A stretch of 64,000 nucleotides of DNA, taken from NCBI GenBank assembly GCA_020186115.1, contig WSYJ01000184.1, forward strand, positions 474,306-538,305, read 5' to 3'. The notes beneath the pieces are model-generated. The model ran no database searches, was not told the origin of the DNA, and saw only the letters and a program-made list of their open reading frames with translations. Positions 8,821-20,695 of the stretch are shown here, in pieces; within the stretch, counting starts at the first letter, position 1, and each line of letters starts with the position of its first letter. The stretch is from Histomonas meleagridis. Lineage: Eukaryota > Parabasalia > Tritrichomonadida > Dientamoebidae. Made by a program: the position numbers and the translations under genes.

Positions 8821-10767
8821 ATGCTTGCTGTGGTTTTGCTGCTTACACACACATTTTCTCTCCCAGGCACGATTACAATAACAGCAACAGTTAATAAGTC
8901 TTTTGCTGCCGGTAAAGGAGGAACATATCTTGAATGGACAAATCTTTCAGGTACAAATACTTATTATAAACTTTTTCAAAAAAGTCAGGATGAAAATGGA
9001 GAATGGACAGAATGGAAGCAAATTAGTACTTATCAAGAAGGTACTGAAGTAAGAGTATTGAATGTTTATCCAAGTCAAGTTGATGGTTTTAATGGCGATA
9101 AATCTTCAAATTGTGGATCATACAATACATACAATGTTAATTTCAAATTTGATATCGATGGTACCACAAAAACATTACCAAAATCAGCTTCATTAAAAGT
9201 TTGGATGGAAGGTGGTAATATCAATGGTGGTTCTCACATTGAAGCTGCTGGGAGAGATCAAAAGACAGGCAAGCAATTAATTTACGTAACACTTATGTCA
9301 ATTAATGATTTTGAGTACAATGCTGCACATAATCCTAACTTTATATACGATTATGATGTGACATTCTTTGGTACATGGGATGCTAATGCAGGTTACAACA
9401 TTAAGAAAGAAACCGCAAAAGGTCTTCTTCTTGATTACATCAAAAAAGGATATGGTGTTATTGCAGGCCATGATTCCATTTGTTATATTTTCCGTGTTAA
9501 TGGGGAAAGTCGTAGTCTTAATACGATCCGTGAGTACTTTGGCATTAAAGCAAGTACGGAAGATGTTTATGGCTCTGATGGAAAGAAGATTAGTTATGGA
9601 TGGATATATTCCACCACTGTATCTATTCAACGAAAAGGTTTACTTACCAACTATCCATATGAAATTGGAGACATTGGAACGACACTTACAATTCCACAAG
9701 CACACACCACTGATAATGCATGTACTGGTGATGTTTGGCTTTCATTTAATACAAATGGTCTCTCAGAAGATCGGTATGGAAACAAGCATAACTTTTATTT
9801 AACTACAAAGAACAACACAGCCTTTTTGCAAACAGGTCATAGTAATTGTGAGTCATCATCAGATGAACGAAAGATCATTGCCAACACAATTTATTATTTG
9901 AAGCAACGCACGTTCGATAACTTTGCATCAGATCATTCATCACAAGATTTCGCAGCACCAACAATTCGACTTGTTTATCTTCAAGATGAATATTGTGTAC
10001 AATTAGAACCATTAGATAAAGGATCAAAGTATAAATTCATGGTACAAGCAATTCGCCGAACAGATGAATCACTTTATGCACAATCAGATGAAGCACAAGT
10101 TACAGTCACCACAGATATCAAAGAGATTCGTTATGCTGTAATGAAGAAAACTGATGAACCGACAATTGCTGATTTAGTTAATACCACAACAGAATCCAAA
10201 GTATATTTAACACATGATGAAATTATGGGCAATAACTATTTCTACGCCGCTGCTATAGATGGCGCTGGTAACATAGGAACAATAGAAGGCGTCGAAATTA
10301 AAATTCCAACAGAATCACCTTCAAAGTCACCATCACCTTCGATGTCACCAACTGAAACACCTTCTCGATCACCACTCCCAACACCAACACCATTACCTCC
10401 AACAACACCTCCTCCAACACCAGAGGCAACGCCAATGGCATCGCCAACGCGTTCGCCGTCAAGATCATTCCCTCCTTATTTGTCTTCTGATCAATACTCG
10501 GAATGGTTAAGGCAACAACAAGAAGATGAAGATCGTAAGAGAATGACATATTACATCGCTGGCGGTGTGGCTATAGGTGTTGTAGCAATTGTCATCGCTG
10601 CAGTGGCTGTATTCTTGAAGTTCGGGTCACATCCGAAAATCGCTGAAATCGGAGAAGGATATAACGCACACGTCGAAAAGGATTCGACTGTTAACTATGA
10701 TAACCCGCTCTATAATGAGGCTGCTGATGACCCATTCGCAGATGACTTCACGGTACAACGTGAATAA
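8821..10767 (+). CDS. Large type I surface protein with Pro/Ser/Thr stalk and endocytic tail
   Basis: A 648-residue protein. Residues 1-15 form a short hydrophobic leader ending near SLPG, typical of trichomonad signal peptides. The extracellular part (~20-495) is Asn/Thr/Tyr-rich. Its central stretch (YDYDVTFFGTWDANAGYN, then KKGYGVIAGHDSICY) resembles domains in bacterial surface proteins (I think of DUF5057, from memory), which would suggest lateral transfer. A Pro/Ser/Thr stalk (~498-552) looks heavily O-glycosylated. One membrane helix lies at ~576-602. The ~45-residue cytosolic tail holds NPLY, an NPxY-type sorting signal, and DPFADDF, a DPF-type clathrin-adaptor motif. The protein probably cycles between surface and endosomes. 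The stop codon reads TAAA. Confidence 0.85.
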   Translation: MLAVVLLLTHTFSLPGTITITATVNKSFAAGKGGTYLEWTNLSGTNTYYKLFQKSQDENGEWTEWKQISTYQEGTEVRVLNVYPSQVDGFNGDKSSNCGSYNTYNVNFKFDIDGTTKTLPKSASLKVWMEGGNINGGSHIEAAGRDQKTGKQLIYVTLMSINDFEYNAAHNPNFIYDYDVTFFGTWDANAGYNIKKETAKGLLLDYIKKGYGVIAGHDSICYIFRVNGESRSLNTIREYFGIKASTEDVYGSDGKKISYGWIYSTTVSIQRKGLLTNYPYEIGDIGTTLTIPQAHTTDNACTGDVWLSFNTNGLSEDRYGNKHNFYLTTKNNTAFLQTGHSNCESSSDERKIIANTIYYLKQRTFDNFASDHSSQDFAAPTIRLVYLQDEYCVQLEPLDKGSKYKFMVQAIRRTDESLYAQSDEAQVTVTTDIKEIRYAVMKKTDEPTIADLVNTTTESKVYLTHDEIMGNNYFYAAAIDGAGNIGTIEGVEIKIPTESPSKSPSPSMSPTETPSRSPLPTPTPLPPTTPPPTPEATPMASPTRSPSRSFPPYLSSDQYSEWLRQQQEDEDRKRMTYYIAGGVAIGVVAIVIAAVAVFLKFGSHPKIAEIGEGYNAHVEKDSTVNYDNPLYNEAADDPFADDFTVQRE

Positions 10768-11165
10768 ACCCTTCGTGCTCGCTACATCGATATTAAAATG
10801 GTTTATTTGAAACAGTTTTTGATTTAATTTCATTATGAAAATTTGTGGAAATTCACATTTACACTTTTGAGTATTTGGAAGGCAACAAATAAAAAAATAT
10901 TAAATTTTCATCCAAAATCTGTAAATAATTGTTTTTATTTTTATACTTTCTTCAATTACATAAATTATAATCTTCTAAATTGTTAAATATCATTCGAAAA
11001 TTAGCTTTTTTTGGTGAAAAGACATTAAAATTGCACTTTTTTTGACATAATTTTTCAAAAATTTACATTATTCTCAGTTTTGACAAAGTCTGTTTGATAT
11101 TTTATAAAAGAAATTTGTATTGTAAATTTTTATTCTATATATAAAATATTTTAATACCCTCATAT
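10768..11165. other. Intergenic between convergent genes, no gene seen
   Basis: AT-rich spacer with poly-T runs. Nothing else recognised. Confidence 0.6.
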
Positions 11166-14100
11166 TTAAATTAAAGACATCTTAATTTCACTTCCATTAT
11201 CGCTATCAGTGCTTTCTATTGTTCTTCTTCTAAAAATTCTTTTAAGGCAATTGTTCCTATTTTCTTTCTTAATTTGTTTATGATTTCTTATCATTTCATC
11301 GAAATTTATACCATTAAAAGCATTTTCCAAAACATTTGATCTTACATCGAAAGGCACTGCAGACCAAACATTGTTAAACGATTTACACAATAAACCCTTT
11401 AGTTCCTTTTCCTTCAAATTAAACATCACATTATTTTCTTCTTTTTTTATATATTTTTGGATTTTTTGTATAATGAAATCAATTGTTTCATTTTCTTTTT
11501 CATTTTTTTCATAAATTTTTGATCCATCTTTAATGATATTATCAAAAATTGCCGAAATTCTTTTCGACGTTGTATAAATATTATCGAACCATTCCTTAAT
11601 GAATGAAGAAATCATTCCTAAAATTCCACTTCCTGCGATTATAGTTATTAAAGAAATGATGACTTCTAATGCAGTATTAAGTTCACAACTTTCTGCTACA
11701 TTTGAATTACTTTGTTGAATCGAATTAAATTCAGTTGAATCATAACATCTATTTTCAGATGTATTACCTTGGCAAGTTTTAGGTACATTTGATAAACATT
11801 TTATAGCTAAATTACCAAACGCTTTATCGCCAATTATTATTGATTCATTTTTAGATGTTTCTTTATCAAAATAAATTTTTGTGAATCCTTTACATTGTAA
11901 AAATGCATTTCTTCCAATGTATGAAATGTTTTTAGGTAATTCTAATATTTGCGTAAAGCCAATACAATAAGCAAATGCTGAATCGCCAATATATGTTAAA
12001 GAATCGGGTAAAGTTAATTTATTATTTAAACATTTACAATCGAAAAATGCAAAATCGCCAATATAAGTTAAAGTGTTTGGTAAGTTTAATGTGCCTTTTA
12101 ATGATGTACAACTAAAGAACGCATTATTACCAATTTCTTTAAGTATTTTAGTATGGATTTCAAGTTGGCCATTAAATCCATTACATTCAGAGAATGCAAA
12201 TGCTCCAATATATTCAACATTACTTCCGATAATTAATGAACCACTTCATTTGCATTATGCATATTGATTAATAATTTTAACATTATTAGGTATAACTAAA
12301 GGACCTGCAAATTTACAATTAGAAAATGCATATGCGCCAATTTCAATAAGTGAATTAGGTAATACTAATGATCCACTTAATGAAGAACAACCTAAAAATG
12401 CATATGATGAAATTATTTGTAATTTTGTATTATTACTAAAATCTAAAATCCCATTTAACCCATTACAATTAGCAAATGCATTTGATCCAATTGAAACAAG
12501 TTGTTTTGGTATAAATAATGATCCTGTAATCTTATTACATCCTGAAAATGATTCTCTTCCAATACTAATAATTCTTTCAGGTAATCGTGAAGATAATTCA
12601 AATGTATCCATTTTCCAAAATGCTTCATCATCAATTATTAAATTTTTTCCATTAATTCCAGGATCTAAAAATTCTAATGACATAAAATTAGGACATTGTT
12701 CAATAAAATGTGAACTAATTCTCGTTACTGTTGAAGCTATTTTAATATATTTTAATGATGAAGACCTTTTAATTGAATATGATGGAATTGTCGAGACATA
12801 AAATGTGAAACTTTGATCACATGAATCTTGAAATGCACGTGATGCCATTGATAATACATTCGAACAATCGAATTCTAATGAAGGACATTTATAAAATGCT
12901 AAAGATTTGATATTTAATATAAATGAATATTGATCAATTACAATATTATATAATAATGGACAATTATTAAATGAATATTGTTGAAAAGTAATATTTGAAT
13001 TATAAAAATAAATTGTTTCAAGTGAACTAAAATCTATAAAAGAATTTTCGAAATTAAATGTTGAATTAGAAAATGTAATTGTAGAAAGTTTCGGACAATT
13101 ACTTATTAAGAAATCAATATCATTGTTTTTGGTTCCAAAAATAGTTAATGTTTCTAAACTTTTACAATTGTTAATGAAATTTTTTTGATAATATAAAGAA
13201 CATCCAATATAAATTGTTTTAAGATTATCGCAACTAGAAAACACATCGCTATAAATTTCCCTATTTGCATTTGAAGAAATTGTAACACTTTCTAATGATT
13301 GACATTGATAAAATGCAAATGAATTAATAGTTTTTGTTTCATATAAATATAAATTTTTTATATTTATGCAACCGGAAAATGCTTCAAGACCTATATATGT
13401 AGCTGTGATTTCAGCATTAGAAAAAATCAAACTTTTACATTGATAAAAGCATTTATCAGAGAATTTCACTTTAGTTTTTATATTAAAATTAACATCAATG
13501 ATATTTGTATTTGCGAAACATTCAGGTCCAATATACAAAGAATCAGATTCAAAAGTAATATTACAATTTAAAGCAGAATTTTCAAATGCATTATTATCGA
13601 TAATATTAATATTCTTTCCAAAATAAACAAAAGAAATATTTAATCCTCTAAAACAATAAATACCAATATGTGTGAGGCTATCAGGAAAACATATATCATA
13701 CATTAAATTTGTTTGAACAAAAGCTGCAGTATCAATAACTTTTAATTTTGAATTATCTAAAAATTCAAGTGTTGTTATTAAAGATCCTCTAAATGCATAT
13801 GATCCAATAGTTTCGACTGATGAAGGAATTATTAAGTTACCAGAAATAGCAGTATATTGAAAAGAGAATGAATCAAATGTTTGAATTTTCGAATCTTCAG
13901 GAAATATAATTGCTGAAATTTGTAAACTTTCAAAAGAATGATAACCTATAGATAGTAATGATGAAGGGAAAACAATCTCATTGATTAATTTAGTATTTAA
14001 AAATGCACATGATTCAATTCAAGAATCTTTAGGAAATGTTATTGATGAAATATTTGTGTTAGCAAATGAATAACTTCCAATTGAAATTAATGAAGAAGGA

Positions 14101-15651
14101 AAATTAATTTCAAATTCACTTGTAAAAATAGAATTATGAAATGCATAAAGATTAATATATTCTAATTGTGAATTTGGTTGAAATTTGATTGATGGAATTC
14201 TTGTTTCTTGAAATGCGCCTGATTCAATCTCAAATAATTTATTAGGAAAAACAATTGGATTAGTAAAATTAACATTCTCAAAAGCATAACTTCCAATTAT
14301 TAAAGATACTGAATCTGAATCAGAAAATGTATTTGAATTAATTAATGTATTACGAAAGCAAGAACTTCCAATTATCCTTAAATTTGAAGGGAAATTAATT
14401 TCTCCAGTTAATAATGTGTCAACAAATGCATCATCCCCTAATTTCAAATCTAAATATTTATTTGTTGAATTCTTAAATAAAATAGATGTAATTGATTTAT
14501 TACAAAAACAATAATCACCAACAGTTTGTAATGAAGAAGGAAATTTAATTTCATTACATAATTTAGTATTATAAAATGCATATTTCCCTATTTTTAAAGT
14601 CGAATCATTTGTTTCATTTTCAAATGAAATTGATGTAATGCTTGTACTATAAAAACTATAATCACCAATATTTATTGATGAAGGAAATATAATTTCATCA
14701 CATAATAATGTATTAACAAACGCATGATCATTTATTTGAATATTATTGTTGTTTGTTGAAGTTTCGAATGAAACTGATGTAATTGTTGTATTATAAAATG
14801 AATAACTTCCGATAATTATTGGAGAAGAAAATGCGATTTTATCAGTTAATAATGTATTAGAAAATGCATATTCTTGAATTTCTAAAGTTGTATTATTCAG
14901 TGAATTTTTAAATGTAATTGTCTTTAATGAAAAAATAACTAAAACTATAACTTCCAATAGTTTGTAATGTTAAAGGAAATATAATTTGTTCGCCAATTTG
15001 TGCATATCTAAATGCATTTTTTCCAATGATTTTTAAATGAGAATTATCTGGAAATGTTATTGATGGAATTTGAGAATACATAAAACACATTTCTCCAATT
15101 TCTTCTAACGATGTTGGAAATATAATTGGTTTAGAAAATTGGATTGATGAAAATGATGTACCAATTGTTTTAAGTTTAGAATCTATTGGAAATGTAATTG
15201 ATGTAATTTTTGTATTAATAAAACATTGAGAATCAAAATCTTCTAATGAAGAAGGAATTGTTAGATCACCTGTAAGTAATTTACAATCATAAAAACAACC
15301 CTCAGCAAGAATATTTACATTACTCCCCAATTTAAGAGAAGAAATTCCTTGGCCTTGAAAATACCAATGACCAATAAAAGTAACAGTGTCTGGAATAGTA
15401 AGAGAACCTGTCAGATAACCAGAATGATTTCCATGTAGAACTAGAAGCTCAACAGGATATTCTTTGTTTTCATGTTGTATTGTTGACGGAATAACCAAAT
15501 TTTCCAAATCTTTTAAAATATTTGTAAGAATTAGTTCATTTGTTTCTAAATTGAAACTATATTCATAAAGGCCATCCTTTGTAACGAAAATTCCCGTTGT
15601 GTTTTCTTCTACTTCAAGAGAAAACAAGAAAAGGATTAAGAGACACCGCAT
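11166..15651 (-). pseudogene. BspA-like leucine-rich-repeat surface protein, disrupted
   Basis: A ~4.5-kb minus-strand gene of the BspA/TpLRR (LRR_5) family. Many ~23-residue units follow patterns such as FPSSLxxIGxYSF and IPNNVKxIxxYAF. The best start is the ATG at 15651, giving a hydrophobic leader (MRCLLILFLFSLEV). The upstream extension to 15771 is doubtful. The C-terminal end has a membrane helix (coding ~11690-11610) and a ~150-residue cytosolic tail ending at 11166. Four defects break the frame: a frameshift at a six-base homopolymer (14930-14935), an in-frame TGA (14019-14021), and a TAA plus a TGA with apparent loss of a few residues (12246-12257). All other segments stay in one repeat-consistent frame. 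It is either a young pseudogene or partly a consensus error at the homopolymer. BspA-like proteins are surface antigens or adhesins in trichomonads, probably of bacterial origin. Confidence 0.85.
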
Positions 15652-15805
15652 GAGAGGACACCTCCCACTTTTTGATATCATCGATTTTGTAAACCATTCT
15701 AAAAGTACAAAATCCAACACAAAATTGGAACATTCAAAAAGACAATCAAATGATGTAATACATACAAACAAAACGCAAATTAGTGATAAGTAACTTATTG
15801 TTTAC

Positions 15806-18736
15806 TCATTCCTTGAATACTTGTTGTATTTGCTCGAATATCGTCTTGCCCATCTCGTTGTTACTTGCCTTAATTTCCAGCACGAATCCTTCCTGTTCTC
15901 TTCTCAACAAAGCTATCACTTGGTACTCAGCTTTCTCTGTTGTAGAGAACAAAGCGATCACTTTCTTACCATCGATTTCCTTCTTAATTAACGTTCCCTT
16001 TACGACGTATTGAATCTTTGTTATCGTACCTCTAATTTCAATGTTATCGTCGAACTTATATTCATTTATTTTCTGACATTTATCCAACGCTTCATCTAAG
16101 TCACTTTCCTTCGCTTGCATCAAGAAGAACGAAGGCATTAACTTGATTCTTCCATGTAACATTTCTCCAGCACCACCAGTTGGTAATATACTTAATTTGA
16201 CAACTTTCGGCGCTTGAATTACATCACATTTATAAAATAGAACTTGTTTTCCGACAGAGTTTGGATTAATTTCAGATCGTGAACATTGTGGTGCTGAATC
16301 ATCCAAAACGAATTCTAATGCAGAAATTGGTATTGGCGAAGAATTTGTTGTGATTATAGTTATTTCTAATCCGCCTTTATGAGGTTTAATGTCACTAATA
16401 GCTATCGATAAACCTTGTGACATACCGAGTTGTCTAAAGTATGAAGTATAATCAACGCCAGTAGCTAATAATGCGCCAGTTGATGTATTTGCAGCTAAGT
16501 TTCGAGGTGATTGTCGTTGTAATAATTCTTCTTGTTGATAAGGCTTAAGTTCTGGTAATCTTTCATTAGGTCGTAATGGATCAGTAATACTAATCTTTGA
16601 TAATGCTGATTGTTGAACATTAGTTGAAGTAGTTGAAGAAGTTTTATTAGTTTCTCCTTCAACTGGTAATAATTCAACAGAACTACTATCAACTTTCGGT
16701 ATAAGTCTTCTCTTCTTTGATGATGATAATTCTACTTCTCCTTTACCATCTAGAACAACGACATTTGGTTTGTTTTGTTGTGAACGTTTCGGATCAACTT
16801 TACGTAACATAAACATCGTTGGATCAGGGGCATTTAGACCTTGATTCATGTCACTTAATTCATCAATGAAATCAAATGTTGTTGAGTTATTTGCTTCTAA
16901 TGTTACTATTGGTGTTGTTAAATCTAATGAATTAGGAATTGGTACTTTAGTTTGTGCTGTTGGTGCTACTGCTTTAAGTGGTATTGAATACAATGATTTA
17001 ATTGCTTCTTGATCTGGATTAACTTGGAAGATACTAACTAATGCTAAAAGCATTGATGCTCTTTCTTGTACTTCAGTGTAACGTGATGCTGCATATAACG
17101 GAAGTTTTTCTTTTAATAATTCACCATTAGCTTCAAACATTTGTTTATCTTCTGTCTTTGTATAGAGTTTAAATGCATTTTGAATACATGCGGCTTGTGC
17201 TGATGCTGAAAGATTAATAATCTTTGGGCCTAATAATAACTCAAATGCTTCTTGTAATTGTTCTTCAGTAGAACTATATTCGCCTAATATAAATGCAGCT
17301 GTTTCTATGAAGTCAGCATCACTTGAATTAGGTTCACGTAATACATCAAGCATTTCTTCAACAAGTAAATTACGTACTGATTCAACTCTAAGTCCCATTG
17401 TTAATATTTGTTGCGCTAATTCTTTGGACATGATTCCCATCCCATGGATTTCTAATAAGATATTAACATACCATTCAAAGTCTGGAACACGTTCATAATC
17501 ATTATATGAACACATAGAGATAATTCGTGAGACTAATGTGTCTCGAACATATCCGGGTGGTCGATTTTCGATTTGTTCGAGTAATTTTAATACATAATCA
17601 CCAATGTTCTTACGATTACAAATAGAATGTAATAAATCAACTGTTAAAAAGACACATGTCGAATCTTCGCTTTCTAAACAACTCGTGATAATTTCGCCAT
17701 TAGCAGCAATGACCTTTTGATCAATCTTCATTAAACTTGTCATAGATTTAAGACCTAAATAACGTAAGTTCGGATCTGTGTTTTGGATAAATTCTTCGGC
17801 ACGTGTTGCTGCAACACGGATTAAATGTGGACTCTTAAGTGGACCATCGCAAATAAGTCGAATAACTTCCAATATGACTGATGCTGATGCTGCGGTTTCT
17901 AAGATTTCAGCTACTGGTTGAACTAAACGTTGGGCTAATTTAATGGCTGTTTCGGGTTCAAGTGATGCTAAAATCATTGTGAATATGCTTAATGTGCGAA
18001 TTAATATCCATGGTGAGCCGGCATTTGTTAATAATTTATATAAGGTTGGGACAAAATTAACAAAGTTCTTGGGGTTGTGGATACATAATTCAGTCATTAA
18101 TGCTAAAACTGCCTGTTGAAGACCAACATCACCTTCTTCAAGTTTGGATTTGACATTTAACGTGGCAAATCCGGCTCGAAGTGCATCAGGATACTTAAGA
18201 CAGATTTGATAAAAGCTGGTTATGGCCATTTGAGCAATCTCTGGACGTGTATGATTAAAACATGCTGCAATATCAGATACAACAGTGGCTGCAAGCTCTG
18301 GCGTGGTGATTTGTGGAATAAGTGTAAGAGCAAGAATCTTGTTAAGGGGTTCAGATGAACTAAGATCATTTTTGATGTTATTGATGGACATCATAATTGC
18401 TGGTGTTTCTGGTTCCCAAAGTGAAGAAGCTGCAGTGTAAGCCATGGTTTTAATTGAGATGTCGTCATTAGGCATGAGATTTGAAATATGGAAATCAAGC
18501 CATGACATATCTACACCTTGCATTTGAAGGAATAACATTTCTTGAAGCATATCAGCCTTCTGCATTGGTGTACCTGATTGGAAGACTTCACGTGCGTTGC
18601 TAAGACAATTTGATACGAATTCATTATAAGTATTATCGTGTTTGCTTTGGTTAAAGTCATCAAGGAATGCTTGAAGTGAGCCGCCGCCAGTTATTCTTTT
18701 AACAACATGCTTTGTTGAGTTAACAACTGCCTGCAT
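15806..18736 (-). CDS. AP-3 adaptor complex subunit delta
   Basis: The frame opens upstream on TTG; the first ATG at 18736 gives 976 residues. Residues ~45-540 are HEAT/ARM adaptin repeats. Family-typical segments include QMQGVDMSWLDFHI, where delta subunits have MLGYDISWAAFNI, the run KYPDALRAGF, and NPKNFVNFVPTLYKLL. Residues ~560-740 are a Ser/Asn-rich hinge and ~750-976 a beta-rich appendage-like region. AP-3 sorts membrane cargo from endosomes or Golgi to lysosome-like compartments. Delta is one of its two large subunits and partners beta3, mu3 and sigma3. Delta is favoured over gamma or alpha by the N-terminal segments; assignment is by family resemblance. Confidence 0.85.
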   Translation of the reverse strand: MQAVVNSTKHVVKRITGGGSLQAFLDDFNQSKHDNTYNEFVSNCLSNAREVFQSGTPMQKADMLQEMLFLQMQGVDMSWLDFHISNLMPNDDISIKTMAYTAASSLWEPETPAIMMSINNIKNDLSSSEPLNKILALTLIPQITTPELAATVVSDIAACFNHTRPEIAQMAITSFYQICLKYPDALRAGFATLNVKSKLEEGDVGLQQAVLALMTELCIHNPKNFVNFVPTLYKLLTNAGSPWILIRTLSIFTMILASLEPETAIKLAQRLVQPVAEILETAASASVILEVIRLICDGPLKSPHLIRVAATRAEEFIQNTDPNLRYLGLKSMTSLMKIDQKVIAANGEIITSCLESEDSTCVFLTVDLLHSICNRKNIGDYVLKLLEQIENRPPGYVRDTLVSRIISMCSYNDYERVPDFEWYVNILLEIHGMGIMSKELAQQILTMGLRVESVRNLLVEEMLDVLREPNSSDADFIETAAFILGEYSSTEEQLQEAFELLLGPKIINLSASAQAACIQNAFKLYTKTEDKQMFEANGELLKEKLPLYAASRYTEVQERASMLLALVSIFQVNPDQEAIKSLYSIPLKAVAPTAQTKVPIPNSLDLTTPIVTLEANNSTTFDFIDELSDMNQGLNAPDPTMFMLRKVDPKRSQQNKPNVVVLDGKGEVELSSSKKRRLIPKVDSSSVELLPVEGETNKTSSTTSTNVQQSALSKISITDPLRPNERLPELKPYQQEELLQRQSPRNLAANTSTGALLATGVDYTSYFRQLGMSQGLSIAISDIKPHKGGLEITIITTNSSPIPISALEFVLDDSAPQCSRSEINPNSVGKQVLFYKCDVIQAPKVVKLSILPTGGAGEMLHGRIKLMPSFFLMQAKESDLDEALDKCQKINEYKFDDNIEIRGTITKIQYVVKGTLIKKEIDGKKVIALFSTTEKAEYQVIALLRREQEGFVLEIKASNNEMGKTIFEQIQQVFKE

Positions 18737-19148
18737 AAGGAATGTGTCAAATGACAGCCCCAAGTTATCACATCACCATTATAAACAATTCAAAAATTGG
18801 AGTTGTCCAACACAGTTCCCAAAAACGATAAGTCAATTCTGTAGAATTCCCATCGTTTTTACCTGAAAATTTATCATCGTTATATTGAAATAGTGCACTA
18901 TTGAATTGAATGTTTTTTTATAAGAAATAAACGTCTTCAGCAACTTTTTATGCTATTTACATTGCCAACTTTTTGATAAGTTTATGCCATCAACTTTTTG
19001 TATTTCATATCAGGCGCTTTTTCTCTTGCAACAATTTGATGTGTTTCTTATGAGTGAATATCACATTTATAATTTGATAATTATCTTCAAGAACTAATGG
19101 CAGCTTCATAATTTTTACTCAGTTAACCCAAAGCACATCATTCACAAT
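18737..19148. other. Intergenic between tandem minus-strand genes
   Basis: About 410 bp. The AP-3 side contains AACGAT, ATCGTT and AACTG elements of the Myb-like type. No ORF or RNA gene seen. Confidence 0.5.
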
Positions 19149-20537
19149 TTAGCAAATCTGTTCAAAATCTATTATAGAGGTTTCCCCATTCTCCAAACAT
19201 ATTGTTAACATTCTTCCATTTGGTGACCATGAAACATTTACAATCTGTGATAATGCTTCATACATGATTGCCTTATTTTCATCGTCAAATTTCCATACCT
19301 CCAAACTCATTCCAGTTGCGCATGCAAAATATTTTCCGATTGAATCTGCAGCTAATGTATATATTGGTGATCCTTGATCTTCTAATGAAGAAATATGTTT
19401 ATTCTTTATGTTCGTCATCTTTAACATTCCTTCTGTTCCACTTGTTATTATAACCTCAGGTATTTTAGTTAATGATATTGAACATATAGCACCATTATGT
19501 AATGTATCATTAAAAACAATACTTCCTGCATTATCAAAACATATAACTAATCCACTTGAATCTCCCACGAAACATGAAGCATTACGTTGGTCAACTACAA
19601 GTTCAGTAATTTTTCCTTGTGATGAAAACTTAGTAATTGGATCATCAGTTTCTGACAAAAATAGAACATTATTTCCTGCGCCAACGAGAGCTGTTTCATT
19701 TGTAAGCCATAAGCAACGAATAAGAGAATTACCGAGACTCCATTTGTGAGAAATCGCTCCGTTCTGAAAAATGAAAACAGTACCTGTGGAGATTCCGACT
19801 AATAGCTTAGTGCCATCTGGTGAGAAATGAAGAGACACAATTGGGCCTGTTCCTTCTTCAAGTAAAAATGTTGATGTGGCCCTATCGGCGGGAGTGAAGT
19901 AGATGAGTGTTCCACAAAAAGTGCCGATCGCAAGGGTGGAATCGTCTGGCGCCCATTCGACCGATGTAATATCAATTGGGACTTCTGGTTGGCCTTGTTC
20001 GTTTTCAATTGTCGTGAAGTAATTAATGGCGCATGTTTGATTGTCAAGTGTCTCAACTTCCCATACTACAACAGTTCCATCAGATGATCCAGTGGCAAGA
20101 TATCTAGAATCTTTGGACCATGATGAGCATAAGATAGAACTGGAATGCCCATCAAGAACAAGAGATGATTGTGAATTGAGATAAAATACATTGGGATCAG
20201 ATTGATCATTTGACAAAACTTTCATTCTACGTGATGAAGAACAAATTTCATCAACTAATTCAGCACTTTGGCGAAGACTGGCGCGAAGAAGATTTAACTG
20301 ATGTGCAAATTGAGTGTTTGGTTCTGATAAAGCTGCATCAGCTGCCGCCTCCATTTGAGAATACATAATCCCTTTTTGAATAAGATAAACAAGAGATCCT
20401 GGTTGAACTTTTCTTTGTGATATGGGATTGAGTGAAATTTTGGATTCGCAACCAAAAGCAAAAGCAGAGTGGTCAAATCCTAATTCTTGGAGATAATGTT
20501 GAATAAGTAAATTAATTTCGTCGCTGCAAATTGACAT
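19149..20537 (-). CDS. LisH-WD40 protein, TBL1/Sif2-like
   Basis: A 462-residue protein. A LisH dimerisation motif occupies residues ~4-35 (INLLIQHYLQELGFDHSAFAF) and is followed by a helical linker. WD40 repeats span ~128-460, first SILCSSWSKDSRYLATGSSDGTVVVWEV and then about six weaker blades. LisH plus a C-terminal WD40 propeller is the architecture of TBL1/TBLR1 in animals and Sif2 in yeast, scaffold subunits of histone-deacetylase co-repressor complexes. Other LisH-WD40 proteins (Lis1, katanin p80) differ in blade sequence. A nuclear chromatin role is inferred from architecture. The stop codon reads TAAA. Confidence 0.75.
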   Translation of the reverse strand: MSICSDEINLLIQHYLQELGFDHSAFAFGCESKISLNPISQRKVQPGSLVYLIQKGIMYSQMEAAADAALSEPNTQFAHQLNLLRASLRQSAELVDEICSSSRRMKVLSNDQSDPNVFYLNSQSSLVLDGHSSSILCSSWSKDSRYLATGSSDGTVVVWEVETLDNQTCAINYFTTIENEQGQPEVPIDITSVEWAPDDSTLAIGTFCGTLIYFTPADRATSTFLLEEGTGPIVSLHFSPDGTKLLVGISTGTVFIFQNGAISHKWSLGNSLIRCLWLTNETALVGAGNNVLFLSETDDPITKFSSQGKITELVVDQRNASCFVGDSSGLVICFDNAGSIVFNDTLHNGAICSISLTKIPEVIITSGTEGMLKMTNIKNKHISSLEDQGSPIYTLAADSIGKYFACATGMSLEVWKFDDENKAIMYEALSQIVNVSWSPNGRMLTICLENGETSIIDFEQIC

Positions 20538-20695
20538 AATTTTCTTTTGACTTTTGTTCCAAACGGACCCTCTGAAATCTGTGAACTCAAAAAGAGTACG
20601 TTTAATATTTGGATGTCAATTTTTTCACAGTACAGTGAATTCAAGATTTTGTTAATTTTTGTAATAACAATATATTTTTATTAAAAATCATGGTA

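Noticed and set aside
8670..8894. 74-residue plus-strand frame overlapping the start of the surface-protein gene
   Set aside because: Different frame; the ATG at 8821 gives a proper leader and a continuous 648-residue protein.
9298..9802. Frames of 110 and 144 residues inside the surface-protein gene
   Set aside because: Shadows of the 8821-10767 gene with no domain and no leader.
15652..15771. Upstream extension of the BspA-like frame
   Set aside because: Would bury the hydrophobic leader that starts at 15651.
16495..16692. Minus-strand frame inside AP-3 delta
   Set aside because: Overlaps the Ser/Asn-rich hinge in another frame; no independent coding evidence.
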